From assembly GCA_905182375.1 (NCBI GenBank), contig CAJJBF010000005.1:1-64000 (forward strand): a stretch of 64,000 nucleotides of DNA, in the 5' to 3' direction. Both the position numbers and the translations under genes were made by a program. Of this stretch, positions 1-8,238 are shown piece after piece. Numbering within the stretch: the first letter of the stretch is position 1; every line of letters begins with the position of its first letter. This stretch comes from Flammeovirgaceae bacterium UBA4465. Lineage in GTDB: Bacteria > Bacteroidota > Bacteroidia > Cytophagales > Cyclobacteriaceae. The notes beneath the pieces are model-generated. The model saw only the letters and a list, made by a program, of their open reading frames with translations. It had not been told where the DNA came from and did no database searches.

Positions 1-645
1 GAAGTAGCTAGGAATTTTGTTAAGGGCCGGTTTCAAGATCGGATTGGACTAGTTGTTTTCTCTGGAGATGCCTATTCGAGATCCCCCTTGACGACCGATT
101 ATGAGCTTTTAAACACTTATATAGACGGTATTGACTTCAGTTTAATCGAAAATCGAGGAACGGCCATAGGCAGTGCGCTAGCCGTGGGTACCAATCGGCT
201 AAGAGAATCTGAATCCGAATCCAAAGTGATGATCTTATTGTCCGATGGAGACAATACCGCAGGCAATATAGACCCCATTACCGCTGCTAAATTGGCCGCC
301 GCCTACAAGATTACCATTTATTCTATTGCGATAGGCAAGGAAGGTAAAGTTCCTTTTGGACAAGATTTTTTTGGGCGTCCCCGCTACGTGGAGAATACCT
401 TGGACGAAACCAATCTCAGAGAAATTGCCAAAATTGGTAATGGTAAGTTCTATCGTGTCTCAGATAAAGCAGCTTTGGAAGCTGTATTCAATCAAATCGA
501 TCAGTTGGAAAAAGCAGAAATCAAAGAAACAAGATATAAAGACACCCTAGATTATTATAATATTTACCTACAATGGGCCATCGCATTATTCCTTTTTTGG
601 TTGTTTTTAAAAACCACCTTCCTGTCCAATCTACTTTTGGATTGA
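1..645 (+). CDS. VWA-domain membrane protein, BatA/BatB-like (5' partial)
   Basis: The frame is open from the first base, so the N-terminus lies outside the window. The visible part is the second half of a von Willebrand factor A domain. It contains the RGTAIGSAL segment, where the MIDAS threonine sits, and the LLSDGDNTAG strand, which carries the MIDAS aspartate. The first MIDAS motif (DxSxS) would be upstream of the window. After the VWA fold there is a charged linker and one hydrophobic helix near the C-terminus (YLQWAIALFLFWLFL). A C-terminal membrane anchor is the arrangement of BatA/BatB proteins of the Bacteroidota 'aerotolerance' operon, which usually follow a MoxR ATPase and a DUF58 protein. 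Those partners cannot be seen here. The Bat assignment is inferred from architecture; the VWA domain itself is secure. Confidence 0.85.
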   Translation, partial: EVARNFVKGRFQDRIGLVVFSGDAYSRSPLTTDYELLNTYIDGIDFSLIENRGTAIGSALAVGTNRLRESESESKVMILLSDGDNTAGNIDPITAAKLAAAYKITIYSIAIGKEGKVPFGQDFFGRPRYVENTLDETNLREIAKIGNGKFYRVSDKAALEAVFNQIDQLEKAEIKETRYKDTLDYYNIYLQWAIALFLFWLFLKTTFLSNLLLD

Positions 646-696
646 TCAGGACCATCGATCGTATCAAATGAAATACTCACTGATAACCCATAAAAA

Positions 697-1143
697 ATGA
701 AAGAAGATTTACGTAAGTTGTTTCTAAGAGATTTGGGCAAACTAGAAAAAGAAATCAATGCCTATCGCCATGAGTCTTCCCTCTGGCTCATTGATAAAGA
801 GATTTTAAATTCTGCAGGAAATCTATGCAAGCATATGACCGGTAACCTGAAACATTTCATAGGGCATATCCTTGGGAAAACGGGCTATATCAGAGATCGA
901 GAAGCAGAGTTCAGCACACCGCACCTCTCTAAAGCGGCCTTGAGTCTCGAAATTGCAACCACTAAAGAAGCCATCAACCTCGCTTTCGACCAATTAGACA
1001 CTACCAAAATGCAGCTGAAATATCCCATCGACGTTTTGGGTTATGAAATGACGGTTCAATATTTTCTTTTTCATCTCATGAGCCATTTGAACTATCATCT
1101 CGGTCAGATCAATTACCACAGGAGGCTACTGGATAAGCCTTAA
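697..1143 (+). CDS. DinB-like protein (DUF1572-type four-helix bundle)
   Basis: A 148-residue, largely helical protein. Histidines appear at helix positions typical of the DinB/YfiT metal-binding fold: one in HMTGNLKHFIGH and another in FHLMSHLNYHLGQINYHRR near the C-terminus. DinB superfamily proteins are four-helix bundles that bind a metal through three His residues. Some are thiol-dependent S-transferases, and many in Bacteroidota have no known substrate. The start is an ATG about 50 bases after the VWA gene. The stop codon touches the stop codon of the convergent LysE gene. The family is supported by motif and length; no specific activity can be given. Confidence 0.75.
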   Translation: MKEDLRKLFLRDLGKLEKEINAYRHESSLWLIDKEILNSAGNLCKHMTGNLKHFIGHILGKTGYIRDREAEFSTPHLSKAALSLEIATTKEAINLAFDQLDTTKMQLKYPIDVLGYEMTVQYFLFHLMSHLNYHLGQINYHRRLLDKP

Positions 1144-1764
1144 TCATGACGTTATAAGGGCATAACCTATGCGAAGGCTGAACAATAACATCACGATGCT
1201 CAAAATTTTATTTACACTGGCGATGACTTTGGGTTGGATCAAGTCCTTTAATTTTTGCGCCAATAAAGACTTGGAGATATCAAGGATCAAGGAAATCGTC
1301 AATACACCCAAAAAGAAATACCTATTACCTTTATCATCATAATTGTAATTGGCTTCTACCACCGAGATAAGAGAAATCCAAAAGACCAATAAAAATGGAT
1401 TTAATAAGTTGATAATCATTCCTTTAAAAAGGTATTTAAAAGAAGCATTCAACGGAGAAATTATCGTTTTTTTATCTGGATGATAAGGCGTCTTGAACCA
1501 GTAGTATACCCCGGCACCCAACATAGCAATCATGGCGATCCCATTTCTAACCTCTACTGTATCGGGATTATTCAATAAGTCTGATAATCCGTAGAGTGAA
1601 ACGGTAACAAATAAAAAATCAATAAAAAAAGCCCCTAATACGAAAAGTAAACTGCGCTTGACCCCTTGCTGAATACTTGTTTGAATCAAAGCAAAAAAAG
1701 TAGGGCCAAAAACAAAAATTAACATGAGACCAAAAAACAGGCCATTGAAAAATGGAATCAACAT
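1144..1764 (-). CDS. LysE/RhtB family amino-acid exporter
   Basis: A 206-residue integral membrane protein with about six hydrophobic segments. The opening MLIPFFNGLFFGLMLIFVFGPTFFALIQTS matches the LysE/RhtB N-terminus, where a G-P pair follows the first helix. A charged loop (KTPYHPDKKTI) separates the N- and C-terminal halves, also typical. Family members export amino acids or related metabolites by proton antiport; the substrate cannot be read from sequence. The gene is convergent with the DinB-like gene, with no intergenic space. Confidence 0.8.
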   Translation of the reverse strand: MLIPFFNGLFFGLMLIFVFGPTFFALIQTSIQQGVKRSLLFVLGAFFIDFLFVTVSLYGLSDLLNNPDTVEVRNGIAMIAMLGAGVYYWFKTPYHPDKKTIISPLNASFKYLFKGMIINLLNPFLLVFWISLISVVEANYNYDDKGNRYFFLGVLTISLILDISKSLLAQKLKDLIQPKVIASVNKILSIVMLLFSLRIGYALITS

Positions 1765-1918
1765 ACCGCAAAATAAGTTCTTAATGGGATATAAACCAAT
1801 CTGGGAAGCTATCTGCCTTATTATGTATCAGAGAATACCACTAAAAGGCGCTCTGAAAGCATGAGCCATCTGTTTTTTTATGAAGATAAAATAACCTTAT
1901 TCTGATTTCAAAATTATG

Positions 1919-1943
1919 AAAAAAGGCCTCTAAAAGAGGCCTT
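1919..1943 (-). terminator. Rho-independent terminator
   Basis: A perfect 9-bp stem, AAGGCCTCT/AGAGGCCTT, with a short A/T loop. Read on the minus strand it is followed by six T residues. It lies 22 bases beyond the stop of the secreted-protein gene at 1966-2706, so it terminates that transcript. Confidence 0.85.
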
Positions 1944-1965
1944 AATGCATATTTTAAAATAAAAT

Positions 1966-2706
1966 CTATCTCCAAGAAGAACTAAGTTCCGGCAATCGCT
2001 TATGATGACGAATTCTTCTACCATTGGGCATTAAAGAATTCCTTAGCCGCTCTAGATCCTCTTTGTAAGACCCCTCTCCAAATAAACCATTGTATGCTTC
2101 AGCAAAGGCAGGCATATTTTCCCAAGCTTCCTCTTCATTCGTGAAATCTTTATGATGAAATCTTACCTGCACCCAGTTACCATCACATCCAGACAGACAA
2201 GTCATCACTCCCACCCTGTTTTCCATCTCCATTTCTTTCCAGATTTTTTTAGCCCTTTCTCTGTATCTCCAAAAATCATTGAGCTTATCGTCTTTGACAT
2301 TATAATAGATAATTCTCCTATGATTCACTTGTTTGGCCACCGTTGGGTTGTAGGTCATTTCAGTATTCACTGCCCATATTCTATTACCCACTGATGTGTG
2401 CAGCGGACCCACTGTTTTTTGCCAAAAATCGTTTCCCGTCTTGTCCACAACATCAAATTCAGTCATTGATTCAGCAACTTGCAGTTCTGACATAGTTGTA
2501 GGCATTGGGTCCCGTCATAATCTGAAAAGTGACCCACCTTGCCTGGTCGTCTTTACTATTGTACAGCTGATTTTTCTTCGCCACTGCGGCCTCAAATTTT
2601 GCCACGTCTGCAGGATTCAACGTCCAAGCGTCGCTGCTTGGATTACTTGCGATTGCGCCGTGGTTAAAATTAGCGTGGTTATTAATGCGAAAATTATTTG
2701 TTTCAT
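1966..2706 (-). pseudogene. Secreted protein of unknown function, two compensating frameshifts
   Basis: The start ATG at 2706 begins a clear signal peptide (MKQIIFALITTLILTTAQS). Around 2650 the frame is lost and sensible protein resumes one base off (SNPSSDAWTLNPADVAKF...). Near 2500 it returns to the first frame and stays open to 1966 (179 codons, with tryptophan- and aromatic-rich stretches such as GNDFWQKTVGPLHTS). The two shifts cancel, since the full span is a multiple of three. I do not recognise the family. The product would be periplasmic or extracellular. A strong terminator follows. The shifts may be sequencing errors, given how many occur in this window. Confidence 0.6.
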
Positions 2707-2795
2707 GGTATTTTATGTTTGGTTTGAATTCTCAAGTTATTAAATTAATTGAAAAATCGATGTAATAAATTTTATTTTATCTATCGGAATATGCA

Positions 2796-2803
2796 CAAAT
2801 TTG
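2796..2803 (+). promoter_or_regulatory. Candidate Bacteroidota -7 element upstream of yggS
   Basis: CAAATTTG followed by CAG matches TAnnTTTG at seven of eight positions. It lies 19 bases before the yggS ATG. No convincing -33 TTG was found. Confidence 0.35.
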
Positions 2804-2822
2804 CAGTACCTTAAAAAAACGT

Positions 2823-3491
2823 ATGTCAACAATAACTAAATATTTAGAGGAACTTGCTCCCTTCGGTGCCACCTTGATCGCCGTCTCCAAGACCAAACCT
2901 GATGAAATGATCCAAAAACTTTATGAAGAGGTTGGACAAAGAGATTTTGGTGAGAACAAAGTACAAGAGTTGGTCGGTAAATACGAGCGCCTCCCAAAAG
3001 ACATTCGCTGGCATATGATTGGGCACCTGCAAAGGAATAAAGTTAAATACATCGCTCCCTTTGTCGATTTAATCCACTCGGTGGATTCGGAAAAACTCCT
3101 GCGAGAAATAAACAAAGAAGCTAGAAAAAACAACAGAAAAATCAAGGTATTGCTTCAGGTGCATATTGCTCAGGAGACAGAAAAGTTTGGTTTTTCAATG
3201 GAAGACGTCTCCGAGCTTTTAAAGAAATTACCCACGTTAGATCTTGAAAATATTGAAATTATAGGTTTAATGGGAATGGCTACCTACACCGAAGATTCAA
3301 CCCTCATCGCCCAAGAATTTACCCAACTCCATGAACTTAAAATAAGCCTCAATGAACAAATGGAGCGCCATCATCAAAACTTTAAGGTACTCAGTATGGG
3401 CATGAGCGGAGACTACAAAATAGCCTTAGCCAATGGCAGTACGATGATCCGCATAGGCAGCGCTATATTTGGGGCTCGAAATTATGCATAA
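2823..3491 (+). CDS. yggS: YggS/PROSC family PLP-binding protein
   Basis: A 222-residue protein of the YggS (PLPBP) family: a one-domain TIM barrel that binds pyridoxal 5'-phosphate and acts in PLP homeostasis rather than as a normal enzyme. The PLP lysine is in LIAVSKTKP near residue 24. The family motifs FGENKVQEL and WHMIGHLQRNKVKY follow, and SMGMSGDYKIALANGSTMIRIGSAIFG forms the C-terminal phosphate-binding segment. Length is normal for the family. It overlaps the start of the DUF423 gene by eight bases, so the two are probably co-transcribed. Confidence 0.93.
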   Translation: MSTITKYLEELAPFGATLIAVSKTKPDEMIQKLYEEVGQRDFGENKVQELVGKYERLPKDIRWHMIGHLQRNKVKYIAPFVDLIHSVDSEKLLREINKEARKNNRKIKVLLQVHIAQETEKFGFSMEDVSELLKKLPTLDLENIEIIGLMGMATYTEDSTLIAQEFTQLHELKISLNEQMERHHQNFKVLSMGMSGDYKIALANGSTMIRIGSAIFGARNYA

Positions 3492-3846
3492 GCAGGTCAT
3501 TGTTTTAGGAACCTTATTGTGCGCTATGGCAGTGCTTCTTGGCGCCTTTGGGGCGCATTTATTACAACCTCTCCTCTTCGAAAACAGTAGAGAAAGCACG
3601 TTCAATACCGCCATCAACTATTTGATCTTTCATGCTTTGGGGGTACTCCTATCAGGGATCACCTTAAAAAAATCAAAATTGATTGCTCTGTTCTTTATGT
3701 CAGGTATCGTTATTTTTTCTGGTTCTTTAATCGCCCTCTCTGTAACCAATATCACCTCCCTAGGGGCACTGGCTCCCATCGGGGGAAGCTGTTTCGTGAT
3801 AGGCTGGATCCTGTTTGCTAGAAGCGCTTATTTAAACATTAAATAA
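3484..3846 (+). CDS. DUF423 family membrane protein (YgdD-like)
   Basis: About 120 residues with four hydrophobic helices. The N-terminal VLGTLLCAMAVLLGAFGAHLL is the DUF423 signature (GAFGAH). The C-terminal half contains LGALAPIGGSCFVIGW, also conserved in the family. I chose the ATG at 3484, which overlaps the yggS stop by eight bases, over a TTG at 3469. Function is unknown. The yggS-DUF423 pair looks like one translationally coupled unit. Confidence 0.85.
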   Translation: MHKQVIVLGTLLCAMAVLLGAFGAHLLQPLLFENSRESTFNTAINYLIFHALGVLLSGITLKKSKLIALFFMSGIVIFSGSLIALSVTNITSLGALAPIGGSCFVIGWILFARSAYLNIK

Positions 3847-3862
3847 GGTATCTAGTTCTTGT

Positions 3863-4276
3863 TTAAGATTTAGGATTCACATTGGTCACAATCATGACTC
3901 GTGAAGTTTGATTTGTAGCATTTGAAATCACCGTGATAACTTTGTTTTGAATACCTATCTTCCCTGCACTATTGAATTTGACCTTCAATTCGGCGGTGGC
4001 TCCTGGAGCTAACGGCGTTCGAGGCCATTCGGGAACGGTACAACCACAAGTGGTTTTTACATCTTGTAACACTAAGGGTGCGTTCCCGCTATTGGTAAAT
4101 TCAAAAACATGTTCGATGACGTCGCCTTGGATGATATCCCCAAATTCATGCCTATCCTCAGAAAATACGATCTTAGGTCCATTTATAGGTTCTTCAAAAA
4201 CTGCTGGTTCTTGGGCAAACAAAGTGCCTACAATCAAAACAAATAAAATTGAGCAATAGAACTTCTTAACTAACAT
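3863..4276 (-). CDS. DUF1573 domain secreted protein
   Basis: A 137-residue protein with a signal peptide (MLVKKFYCSILFVLIVGTLFAQ) and one DUF1573 domain. Diagnostic pieces are the HEFGDIIQGDVIEHVFEFTN strand pattern and the KTTCGCTVPEWPRTPLAPG motif, which contains the conserved Cys pair. DUF1573 is an immunoglobulin-like domain common in Bacteroidota periplasmic or surface proteins. Its function is unknown. The gene converges on DUF423. A larger relative lies at 55348-56415. Confidence 0.9.
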   Translation of the reverse strand: MLVKKFYCSILFVLIVGTLFAQEPAVFEEPINGPKIVFSEDRHEFGDIIQGDVIEHVFEFTNSGNAPLVLQDVKTTCGCTVPEWPRTPLAPGATAELKVKFNSAGKIGIQNKVITVISNATNQTSRVMIVTNVNPKS

Positions 4277-4340
4277 ATAATTTATTTAAAACTTTAATCA
4301 CATTAAATTTATCAAAATCATTAATCAATTTTACAAGATT

Positions 4341-4823
4341 ATGGATTTTGATTTAAAAAAAACTAGTTCTTTACAAGTTCGTGTGCGCGTTTGCGGATTG
4401 CATTTGACAGACCAAGGCATATTATTGCTCAAACATGAAGGCATTGGAAAGAAAGGTTTTTTATGGTCTCCACCTGGCGGAGGGATTGAATCTAATGAAA
4501 ATGCAAGAAGTGCATTAATCAGGGAATTTAAAGAAGAAACTCATTTGGATATAGTCGTTGAGGATTTTTGTTTTGCTAACGAATATCTCGATGAGCAAGT
4601 TCATGCCCTTGAATTGTTTTTCAGCGTACGTGTGATCGGAGGGTATCTAAAATTAGGTCGGGACCCAGAACTAAAAAAGCAAATTCTCACTCAAGCAGAT
4701 TACCTCAGTTTTGAACAAGTGAATCAACTTCATAAACTCAATAAGCACAATGCCTTTCAGTTGTGTTCTGATGCCGCTTACATCAATAAATTACGCGGAT
4801 ATTATTTTTTTAAAAATATTTGA
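4341..4823 (+). CDS. NUDIX hydrolase
   Basis: A 160-residue one-domain NUDIX protein. The Nudix box is visible around residues 47-70 (GGGIESNENARSALIREFKEE), with the REFKEE metal-binding glutamates intact. Nudix enzymes cleave nucleoside diphosphates linked to another group; the substrate here cannot be deduced. The ATG at 4341 follows a short A-rich leader. A second, different Nudix gene occurs at 6813-7495. Confidence 0.88.
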   Translation: MDFDLKKTSSLQVRVRVCGLHLTDQGILLLKHEGIGKKGFLWSPPGGGIESNENARSALIREFKEETHLDIVVEDFCFANEYLDEQVHALELFFSVRVIGGYLKLGRDPELKKQILTQADYLSFEQVNQLHKLNKHNAFQLCSDAAYINKLRGYYFFKNI

Positions 4824-4883
4824 GGCGTTGCCGTTTATAAGAAGGCTTAAAGTTGTTATAATTGTATAAAAATTGTAATTGTG

Positions 4884-5477
4884 ATGTCAAGGATAAAAAT
4901 CTTAACAATAGTATTTGCCACAACTTCAGTAGGATTAGCTTACTATCTCTACTATGCAATCAATACCACCATACAAGAGACCAAAAGGATCGCAACCATG
5001 GAGGCTGCCATTATAGATCAACTCAAATTGATCCGTGAGGCTGAACTAGGCTACAAGGCCGTACATGGTCGCTATACAAGTAATTGGGATAGTTTAATGC
5101 ATTTTGTAGATTCAGGCTACTTTTACATCACAGAACGTATAGAGACGGTCATCACCCTTGATTACGGTGCTGACAGTACTTCAGTTCAAATAGATACCCT
5201 TGGTAGAGTACAAGTTATTGATTCGTTGTATGGTGCCCATAAATATCCGAATTTCAAACTAGCTGATCTTCCCTATGTACCGGGCATTACCCCTAAAATC
5301 AAATTTCTTATTTGGGCAGATGAAATTAAAAGGGCAAACTTATTGGTGAGTTCCGTTGAAGTATGGAATCCTTCCCCCATCAACCCCAATAGAGATGAAG
5401 AGAGCGAAATCAACATTAAAAAACCGCTAAGATTCGGTTCTAGAACAAATATTACTACGGCAGGTAACTGGGAATAA
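4884..5477 (+). CDS. Membrane-anchored protein of unknown function, pilin-like layout
   Basis: About 197 residues. I start it at the ATG at 4884 rather than the GTG one codon earlier. One N-terminal membrane helix (ILTIVFATTSVGLAYYLYYA) is followed by an amphipathic helix (IDQLKLIREAELGYKAVHG) and then RYTSNWDSLMHFVDSG, a soluble region without Cys. A hydrophobic helix running into an amphipathic helix with a 'Y..V.G.Y....DSL' turn resembles pseudopilins. There is no type IV prepilin cleavage motif, so a pilin role is only a guess. It is one base upstream of the DUF3822 gene and probably co-transcribed with it and coaD. Confidence 0.7.
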   Translation: MSRIKILTIVFATTSVGLAYYLYYAINTTIQETKRIATMEAAIIDQLKLIREAELGYKAVHGRYTSNWDSLMHFVDSGYFYITERIETVITLDYGADSTSVQIDTLGRVQVIDSLYGAHKYPNFKLADLPYVPGITPKIKFLIWADEIKRANLLVSSVEVWNPSPINPNRDEESEINIKKPLRFGSRTNITTAGNWE

Positions 5478-5478
5478 G

Positions 5479-6363
5479 TTGGAAATAGATACTCAAAAAT
5501 CTTTCGTGTTGCTTCATCGAGTAAAAGATGAGTCTTTTGATGTTCTTGAGCTGCATGATTATATGCTCTCTTTACAAATAGGAGTTAAAGATTTTCAGTT
5601 CTGCGTAACCAATGCGTCCAAAAAAGTTGTATTATTTGAGTCTTACTCTTTTGAAAACGTCAAAACTGTTAATACACGCGTCCAAGCAATCGCTGATATT
5701 TTTAAAAATAATGAAGTACTTTCAGCCGGTTTTTGGAAGGAGGTCGTGGTCTCCTTCAAAACTCATAAATACACCCTAGTACCTGAAAACATCCATGCTG
5801 AAAATGCCGATCTCGACTTTCTAGAGGTCAACAGTGTCATCAATCCCATTATTGAGACGGTACACCATTGTGCGCACAAATCGTTAGGTCTCGTTAATGT
5901 TTTTACGGGTGACTTGAGATTAATGAAATTAATCAAATCTTTTTATCAATCCATTGAACTTAAGGTTTTACATCAAGGAAGTACATTTATTGAAGGCATA
6001 ACCACAGTAGATCCAGCCTCCCGAGAAAGAGAAATGCTGGTGAACGTAGATCGAGGCATCTTCCATATCGTTATATTTAAAAACAACAGTCTACATTACT
6101 ACAATCAATTTGCCATCAAAAAAAATGAAGATGGTTTAAGGTACATCATGCTTTTATTTCAGGAACTGGGCTTAAAACAAAGCGAAACGAACATTACCTT
6201 TTGGGGAAGTATTGATGCAAACTCAAAGTTCATCACACTTCTTGGGAAATACGTAAGAAATATTTCTTTTGGTAAAAGACCCTCTGCGCTCAGTTTTGGT
6301 TATGATTTTGATGAGATCCCTGAACATCAGTTTTTTGATCTTTTCAACATTCCTCTCAGCTAG
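5479..6363 (+). CDS. DUF3822 family protein
   Basis: A 294-residue protein of the Bacteroidota-specific DUF3822 family, recognised from its overall pattern (DFQFCVTNASKKVVLFESYS; VDRGIFHIVIFKNNSLHYYNQF; ITFWGSID) and its position directly upstream of coaD, where the family is usually found. It has features of an actin/ASKHA-like fold, but no catalytic role is established. The start is a TTG two bases after the preceding stop; translational coupling would explain the weak start. There are only two bases between its stop and coaD. Confidence 0.82.
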   Translation: MEIDTQKSFVLLHRVKDESFDVLELHDYMLSLQIGVKDFQFCVTNASKKVVLFESYSFENVKTVNTRVQAIADIFKNNEVLSAGFWKEVVVSFKTHKYTLVPENIHAENADLDFLEVNSVINPIIETVHHCAHKSLGLVNVFTGDLRLMKLIKSFYQSIELKVLHQGSTFIEGITTVDPASREREMLVNVDRGIFHIVIFKNNSLHYYNQFAIKKNEDGLRYIMLLFQELGLKQSETNITFWGSIDANSKFITLLGKYVRNISFGKRPSALSFGYDFDEIPEHQFFDLFNIPLS

Positions 6364-6365
6364 TA

Positions 6366-6818
6366 GTGGAGAAGATCGCCTTATTTCCAGGGTCTTTTGA
6401 TCCATTCACAAAAGGTCATCTTGATGTTGTGAATCGATCATTGAAATTATTCCACAAGATCATTATTGCGATAGGGCATAATTCCAAAAAAAATCGCTAT
6501 TTTGATGTTTTAAAAACTAAGGCCTCAATCGAAAATTACTTCCAAGGTAATCCCAATGTTGAAGTGTTAGTTTATGATGAGTTGACGGCTCAAATAGCGA
6601 AAAAAAAGAATGCTCAATATTTGATCCGAGGATTAAGAAATACTACTGACTTTGAATATGAAAATTCAATATCTCAAATAAACAGACATCTCAACCTCGA
6701 CCTAGAGACCGTTTTTCTAATTACCTCCCCCCAATTTGCCCACATCAACTCTTCGATCATCAGAGAAGTACATAAATATGGTGGAGATATCTCCGCCTTT
6801 GTTCCTTTCGAACTATAA
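6366..6818 (+). CDS. coaD: Phosphopantetheine adenylyltransferase
   Basis: A 150-residue enzyme that transfers AMP from ATP to 4'-phosphopantetheine, giving dephospho-CoA, the fourth step of CoA synthesis from pantothenate. The nucleotidyltransferase motif appears as GSFDPFTKGHLDVV (TxGH at residues 15-18). The RGLRNTTDFEYE substrate loop and the HINSSIIREV motif (an SSTxxR variant) are intact. The start is GTG at 6366, two bases after DUF3822. The last six bases overlap the convergent Nudix gene. Confidence 0.93.
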   Translation: MEKIALFPGSFDPFTKGHLDVVNRSLKLFHKIIIAIGHNSKKNRYFDVLKTKASIENYFQGNPNVEVLVYDELTAQIAKKKNAQYLIRGLRNTTDFEYENSISQINRHLNLDLETVFLITSPQFAHINSSIIREVHKYGGDISAFVPFEL

Positions 6819-7495
6819 ACTTTGCTTTTTCAATAGCTTGTGATATTCCTGCATCACCACACGGATGGTTCGATAGGAATCATAGAGCGAGGCACGCACC
6901 TGACTCAAGGTCATCCATTTCACATCATCAATGCCTTCCTCAATCTGTGGACCTATTTGTAAGTCATCCAAGCATTCCATTTGATACCAGTATGTTTTTT
7001 TAAGGATATATTTTTTATTTTTTGTATAATTTCCCACGTATGACAAATTTTTTCTTGGACAACCACCTTTACCCCTGTTTCTTCTTCAACTTCACGCAAA
7101 GCACATGATCGGATGTCCTCATTCTTTTCCATCTTACCCTTGGGTAGGTCCCAAAGTCCATTGCGATGGATCAACAAAGTTTTTCCCTCTTTGTCAACCA
7201 CACCACCTGCAGCCCGAATGACTTTAAACTTTGTTTTTATGTATTGGGTTAAATCCTTTTTATGCTTGGAAGAAATCGTTATTGAGTCTACTTTTTTTAA
7301 GGCTTTATCCGTCATCAACTGAAACAATTCCTCTACTTGAAGGGGGGTTGCATGAATGATCAATACATCATCAATAAATACTCTGGTGGTGATTTTCTGA
7401 AATTTAGAATCCAAAACAACTGCATAACATGCAGCTTCTTTCAACTCTTCAGGCCTGATTAAATATACCGGTATGTCGTTAATAAAAATTTTCAT
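6813..7495 (-). CDS. NUDIX hydrolase with N-terminal extension (one frameshift)
   Basis: The N-terminal frame (7495 to about 7020) carries a roughly 90-residue domain and then the Nudix box GLWDLPKGKMEKNEDIRSCA followed by LREVEEETG. After HTWEII the frame breaks in A-rich sequence near 7015-7040. The second frame resumes with KNKKYILKKTYWYQM, the conserved C-terminal strand of this Nudix group, and runs to 6813. Length after merging (about 227 residues) and domain order match a Bacteroidota Nudix subgroup commonly found near pyrE. Substrate is unknown. It diverges from pyrE. The A-run at the lesion makes a consensus error the likely cause. Confidence 0.82.
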
Positions 7496-7539
7496 TAATA
7501 TTATATATCAATAATTATGTAATTATGCTTTTATCCTAG

Positions 7540-7547
7540 CACATTTG
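7540..7547 (+). promoter_or_regulatory. Candidate -7 element upstream of pyrE
   Basis: CACATTTG, one mismatch to TAnnTTTG, lies 36 bases before the pyrE ATG in the 88-base gap between divergent genes. No clear -33 element was found. Confidence 0.3.
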
Positions 7548-7583
7548 CAACATAATATGATCATAAAATATTAATATCATCAA

Positions 7584-8235
7584 ATGCGTTATCACTGCTT
7601 CAAAGAAAAATTAGGCTTAACCATTGCACGTCAATTATTAGAAATTCATGCCATAAAATTACAACCCCATGCCCCCTTTACTTGGGCATCAGGCTGGAAA
7701 TCACCTATCTATTGTGATAATCGGCTCAGCTTATCTTTTCCAGAGGTGAGAAATAACATCAAGTTGGCCTTTTGTGATCTGGTAAAGGAACATTATCCTA
7801 CTGCTGAGGCCATTGCAGGGGTCGCTACTGCCGGTATTCCCCAAGGAGCATTGTTGGCAGATGCATTGGAATTACCCTTCATTTACGTTCGTTCAAGTTC
7901 AAAATCTCACGGTCGTACCAATCAAATAGAAGGAGCGTTTTCTGAAGGACAAAAAGTAGTAGTTTTAGAAGACTTAATTTCCAGCGGCGGCAGTTCTTTA
8001 GCGGCTGTAGATGCTTTGCGTGGCCAAAAAAATAGAAGTGTTGGGTATGACGGCTATATTTAATTATGGCTTTCCCATTGCACAGCAAAATTTTATCGAC
8101 AAGTCGGTGGAACTCGTTTATCTCAGTGAATATAGCTTGTTGATCGATCTGGCTCTCGCAAGAGGTTTTATAGATGCTTCCGATGCGGCAACGCTACAAA
8201 GGTGGCGGGCCTCCCCTGAGACTTGGGGTAAATAA
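7584..8235 (+). CDS. pyrE: Orotate phosphoribosyltransferase (one frameshift)
   Basis: Makes orotidine 5'-phosphate from orotate and PRPP in pyrimidine synthesis. The first frame has [20 protein letters not shown], the [15 protein letters not shown] substrate loop and the PRPP-binding motif [14 protein letters not shown]. Between 8015 and 8030 the frame changes at GGCCAAAAAAATAG. The second frame continues with [18 protein letters not shown] and ends at 8235 at the normal family length (about 216 residues). Removing one base near 8019-8028 restores [12 protein letters not shown]. Every key residue is present, so I read this as an intact gene with a consensus error. Confidence 0.9.
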
Positions 8236-8238
8236 TAG

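Noticed and set aside
2396..2743. 115-codon plus-strand frame
   Set aside because: It lies over the N-terminal half of the secreted protein gene on the minus strand and has no recognisable protein pattern.
4856..4864. A third copy of the TATAATTG promoter element upstream of 4884
   Set aside because: Only the eight bases match; the AAAAAAGTGCC part and a TTG at proper spacing are missing.
8011..8235. Programmed ribosomal frameshifting in pyrE at the A7 run
   Set aside because: The same type of break occurs in unrelated genes without a shared slippery motif, and in both directions, so a general consensus error is simpler.
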